This document shows positions 60,350-64,000 of a stretch of DNA of 64,000 nt, piece after piece. How positions within the stretch are numbered: position 1 is the stretch's first letter; each line of letters opens with the position of its first letter. The notes beneath the pieces were generated by a model. It was not told the DNA's origin. It searched no databases and saw only the letters and a program-made list of their open reading frames with translations. This stretch comes from Parelaphostrongylus tenuis (Eukaryota; Nematoda; Chromadorea; Rhabditida; Metastrongylidae): NCBI GenBank assembly GCA_019055375.1, contig JAHQIW010000708.1, positions 215,258 to 279,257 of the forward strand. Reading direction: 5' to 3'. The translations under genes were made by a program, and so were the position numbers.

Positions 60350-60950
60350 TGGTGTGTGATGTTATAGATATGCCCACTAATGATGAGTGGTGTCGAAAAC
60401 TTTTGCGTCAGGCGGGACTCGAACACGCATTTTACACTATCCAGGGGTGCCTTGACCCGTTGCACCACTGAAGCCTCTTTTGCCACCATTCTTTTTCCAA
60501 CGAAGAGGGTGAAATGCAGGTTCGAGCCTTGTCTGACGCAAAACTTGTGTACATGACTCTACGTTATTGGGTATATCTGTAGCATCATGCCATCGCTAGA
60601 AGCATTTAAAAAAAGAAATCTTTTTGATCATCCAGTACCCAATATTCATCAGTGTGACTCAGTTCAATGTTGATATCGATTAAGTAGGCCAAACCGCTGA
60701 CGGTTAGCTTCTGACGGATAGATGCGTTGTAGCGTAGAAAGTAGGTTGACAAAACGGGAGTCAAAATAGTGTAACGAGTTAAAGCTTCCGCCTCCGATAG
60801 GGTGAAGTGCGGGTTTGAGTCCCGCCTAACGTGAAACTTTTGCATATCACTCAACATTCTGGGTACATCTGCTTGCCAATGATTCATTTTAGAAGAAGAG
60901 ATCTCATATTTCCAAGCGCAGAGCAATGTTTTTCTGCCAGCAGCCACCAG
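60350..60950. repeat. Cluster of SINE-C copies, inverted
   Basis: The copy at 60350-60480 (minus) has GTCAGGCGGGACTCGAACAC and CCGTTGCACCACTGAAGCC. A plus-strand copy at 60490-60600 has GGTTCGAGCCTTGTCTGACG and a CATCATGCCATCGCTAGAAG tail. A third at 60700-60870 has GGTTTGAGTCCCGCCTAACG and TTTTGCATATCACTCAACAT. The longer minus-strand frame here is repeat-derived. Confidence 0.78.
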
Positions 60951-61560
60951 AAATGCCTCGGGTAAGATATCGATTCAATATAAAAAACAGGACGATCAAT
61001 ATAGAGGTGGAGCGATTAGGAGAGCACAGGCTTCATCGTCAACTTCAACATCTTATTTTTTAATCACGGATCTTCTTCATTGAAGGGTCGTTGCTCCGTT
61101 GGTCTCAGAGGCACGTGGCTATTTTCCACATAGGTGGATGTTTTCCTCCACATCAACCAAAAGCAAACATGTCTCCCTAGACACCCAAGTAGATTCAGGA
61201 ATGAAACTTTCTGTTGACATACCTTATTTCTGCTAGTCAAATTGCTCAAATGTCTGAAATCAAGTGAATGAGAACTACCCGAGAGATTTCAGAGCCACTT
61301 GCGACAAATAATTTCTTCATTGTCATTCTTGAAGAGTCTATAAAGCTACCCGTAATTGCCAATATCTTACGTTCAGAGTTTCAAAGGAACTATACATTGA
61401 TTACGAAATGCTGGACGATTAAAAAACCGGCCTGATTCCTTTGAATCCAAAAAAGCTTCCAGTAAGACAGCGCGGGAATGTGCGAGAACGGAGAGGGTGT
61501 TTAAACTCGTGACTAAAATAAATGGCCGAAATCGGAACAGACAAATCTCTTCTACCGACC
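60951..61560. other. No gene recognised
   Basis: No exon-like frame with splice sites and no repeat from elsewhere in the window was noticed. Confidence 0.4.
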
Positions 61561-61564
61561 GCTT

Positions 61565-61800
61565 TTTATAGACCCGCTCGAAGTGATATAATTTGATAAG
61601 GATATTACATGTTTTCAGCTGAGAGGTCTAGTGGTATACAGGCACCTGTTTCGTCCCATTGGGATTCATCAGTAACACCCTCCCTCGTCTTAGCCATTCC
61701 CCTGAGGTCAAATAATTCTCTAAAGGAATTGACGCCGAGTAAAAAATCACCCCAAGTCAGGTGATGTATTTGCCTGACATTGTGGCAAGAGACAAAATGA
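61565..61800 (-). repeat. Hammerhead-family repeat
   Basis: On the plus strand: TTTTTATAGACCCGCTCGAA, GATAAGGATATTACATGTTT, the reversed ribozyme at 61631-61678, CCCTCCCTCG, GGAATTGACGCCGAGTAAAA and GATGTATTTGCCTGACATTG. This is the block order of the other copies. Confidence 0.8.
61631..61678 (-). ncRNA. Hammerhead ribozyme, near-complete copy
   Basis: The minus strand reads GTGTTA, CTGATGA (intact), ATCCCAATGGGAC as helix II with one terminal A.C mismatch, GAAA (intact), CAG-GTGC-CTG as helix III, TA, TACCAC. Helix I pairs with TACCAC except for one internal T.C mismatch. All catalytic-core bases are present, so weak activity is possible. Cleavage is predicted after the base at 61637. Confidence 0.75.
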
Positions 61801-62054
61801 CGATCTGAACTTATAACACGCGTTCACTTGCACGGATCCATAGAAAATCTATCAATGCAGTTAGAAAGGATGAGATGTGACATCGGTGGCTTCTCTATGG
61901 CATGACGGCGCTACTCATTTCACTCTGTCTACGACACCAGAGAAAAACTCTTTGCAGGAACATAATGTAGATGAAGAGGTCTTAGCGAAGTTGCATTCTC
62001 GTAAATCGAGCTTGACCATAAACGTCAGTTTATCATATCTTTTTTTTGAGTGTT

Positions 62055-62220
62055 TTTTTAAGACCGCAGCTCAAATTTCAACATGTCAAATAATCATTTT
62101 TGAACGACGCATGTCATGTGGTCTGTTAAAAAAGGGCTGACTTATTTAAAGACCACATGACATGCGTGGCTCAAAAATGATTATTTGACATGTTGAAATA
62201 TGAGCTGTGGTCTTGAGAAA
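62055..62220. repeat. Palindromic repeat F segment
   Basis: The arms 62059-62124 and 62150-62217 are near-perfect complements. AAGACCGCAGCTCAAATTTC, AACATGTCAAATAATCATTT and CATGTCATGTGGTCT face AGACCACATGACATGCGTGG, AAATGATTATTTGACATGTT and GAGCTGTGGTCTTGA. The loop is about 25 bases. The outer sequence recurs at 47980, 57955 and 59640. Confidence 0.85.
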
Positions 62221-62342
62221 ACACTCGAAACGAAAGACGTGATACATTGAATATTTTAGCCACGAGCAATCGAGTGTGCAACACTTTGTTTTCGGTGATA
62301 ATTTCCCTGACATAGAGTCTGAAAACGTTCGTCGTCGCTAAC

Positions 62343-62490
62343 TCTTAGTGTGGGGACTAGAGCACTCACACAGGATTGGCAAAAGACGAGAAAGGGTAAG
62401 TGCCCGACTGGCGAGACTGCAAGGTCGAAACACGTGTATCGGGCTCTATAAGTCAGCCCTTTTCAACGACCACATGACATCATGGCTCAT
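62343..62490 (+). repeat. Repeat F copy
   Basis: GTGTGGGGACTAGAGCACTC, CAGGATTGGCAAAAGACGAG, ACACGTGTATCGGGCTCTAT and CGACCACATGACATCATGG run parallel to the reversed text at 47745-47880. The short plus-strand frame over it is therefore unlikely to be a host gene. Confidence 0.6.
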
Positions 62491-64000
62491 GAATGATATA
62501 TGGAGCATCAATTTATTCAAAAAAACTCTCGACAAGATCGCACGACTGTGACTGAAAACGATGCGGATCAACTTCCACCATGACAGTCTTCGTTGCTTAT
62601 GCACCAATTCAGGCTGCGACAAAAAGGAGCCGAAGCGCTGTGAATTTTAAATGGTGTGGCCTATTTTGTTATGGCACTCTCCATTGAGACGCTTGCTATC
62701 TGCGTCGTCCTGAGACACTCAGGCAGTCCTCAATCCAGCTCGTTCTGCTTCACCCCGTGATAATCAATGTGATGTACTTCAGGCGTTCCTTTGAATTCAG
62801 CTTTTGCATTGAGTTCTTCAGTGGTGACCTAGAAGTATGGCCTCCTCTTTAGAATTTCTCCATGTCCAAAAAGAACTCTTCTATTTTGTCTTTTCTCAGC
62901 ATGATACCGGCTCGTAAACAACGAAAGTGGTCATAACCGTTATGGCCTCACATTTCTCTAAAAGTAGGCAACCTCCGTGCTGCTAGTCGTGTGAGTAAAT
63001 CAAGCTAATATCTTGGTGAAATTCGTGTTGATGAGAGTGCCAGCGTTAACGACATTTCTACTTTCACATGTTCCGAGAGACACTCCTTTTTCGGTGTCAT
63101 AGACTTTATATAATGAAAATTAACTTTTTATTTTGGTGAATCTGGCGATATCGTACTTTCTTTTTGTAGCCTACATGCAGACACAAAATGAATGTGCATC
63201 ATAGTACAGATCTTCACCTTGATCTTCCAAGATTTAGGCAGCCTAGAACTGCTTTGAGAGTTTAACAACCTCTCCGTTCTCTTGCAACTAAGCGCTGTAG
63301 TTTCGCGACGAGGGGAGGAAAAATTGTGAACTACTTATTCTACTGTCTAATGTACGATACACGACGCAGCAAATCCGAGCTTCAAACATAGTGGGGTGGC
63401 TGCTTGTAGAAAGCCAGCTTTTTCGGGCAAGTAGGAGTTTAAATGTTAAAGGTAACTCTCAACTCCTTTGACATTTAGTCATTTTACTGCAGGATGTTGG
63501 CCTAATTGAAATGTAGAATATAATCCTCTCAAACGCGAATACACGCATGCACGTATAAATGATTGCGTTTGAATAAACACATATGGTATGTGCCTAGTAA
63601 GCGCAGTAGAAGCAGTTAGGTATACCCCAATCCACCCTTGTCTCAGGGAAGCACAGAGTGACCTTGACTTTCTTAGTCCGACGAATCTCCCTGTGTATAG
63701 CAACTCCTGTACGGCTCTGTTGCTACTTTACAACCCTTCCGGTCCATGGCTGCCATGTCGATACGTTGATCATTTGAAATTCATAATACGAAACATACGA
63801 GTTAGGTTCCTTCAGTCTCGTCAAGGAGCGGGCTTTCAATGACCTGCAGTGGTCAGTTGTAGATCATTGTCGTTGACATTGTTGTACTAGCAACGCGAGA
63901 GCTGAATTTTCAGCGAGCTGTGATTTGTGCTTGAGTGGAGTGAAGGCATCCATCATGCGACGGAGCTTCATGATGAAATATGTGTCACTCGCCACCGAGG
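62491..64000. other. No gene recognised
   Basis: The only frames are short (63479-63703 minus, 63588-63842 plus) and unrecognised. No repeat family from elsewhere in the window was identified here. Confidence 0.4.

Noticed and set aside
60606..60947. 113-codon minus-strand frame
   Set aside because: It overlaps two SINE-C copies and encodes the reverse of their tRNA-like heads.

Overview
The window is nuclear DNA of a nematode, most likely a clade V strongylid (hookworm-like) species; no species call is possible from the sequence alone. The grounds are AT-rich DNA, many short coding exons bounded by GT...TTTCAG introns, acceptors lying just upstream of start codons as in spliced-leader genes, a Ras gene closest to C. 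elegans LET-60, and abundant RTE-type and mariner-type relics. No prokaryotic, viral or CRISPR feature was seen.

Four protein-coding genes can be assembled exon by exon with consistent splice phases. (1) On the minus strand at 5561-10634 is a Cdc1/MPPE1 (PGAP5)-type membrane metallophosphoesterase in seven exons; its first exon was not found. (2) On the plus strand at 25452-28915 is a complete six-exon Ras gene, the let-60 orthologue, of 183 residues, ending in the unusual CAAX box CLIL. (3) On the plus strand at 32195-38054 is the Pumilio-repeat ribosome-biogenesis factor NOP9, about 14 exons, with an apparent frameshift in exon 10. (4) On the plus strand at about 42176-55702 is an ankyrin-repeat protein of about 458 residues in 12 exons, whose 5' end is missing and whose function I do not recognise. 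The four genes show no pathway link or operon spacing. They lie among repeats, and their introns are full of them.

The rest is mostly repeats. There are two or three families of tRNA-derived SINE-like elements with recognisable Pol III A and B boxes; one copy has a clean 11-bp target-site duplication, and many copies sit as inverted pairs. There are mariner relics, including two internally deleted elements with intact terminal inverted repeats, one about 160 bp upstream of let-60. There are RTE-type reverse-transcriptase fragments, foldback elements, a 28-bp minisatellite beside a GC-rich island, and AT microsatellites.

The most interesting discovery is a repeat family carrying a hammerhead ribozyme. 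The copy at 17050-17097 has the whole conserved core (CTGATGA, GAAA, TA before the cleavage site) with perfect helices I and II and a short helix III capped by a palindromic GCGC. Four to five related copies, some in head-to-tail dimers, lie at 4.5, 22.6, 58.5, 59.05 and 61.65 kb. Two of them face each other at the centre of a roughly 2.8-kb inverted repeat (57.42-60.23 kb). This arrangement resembles the ribozyme-bearing terminal repeats of Penelope-like elements or retrozymes.
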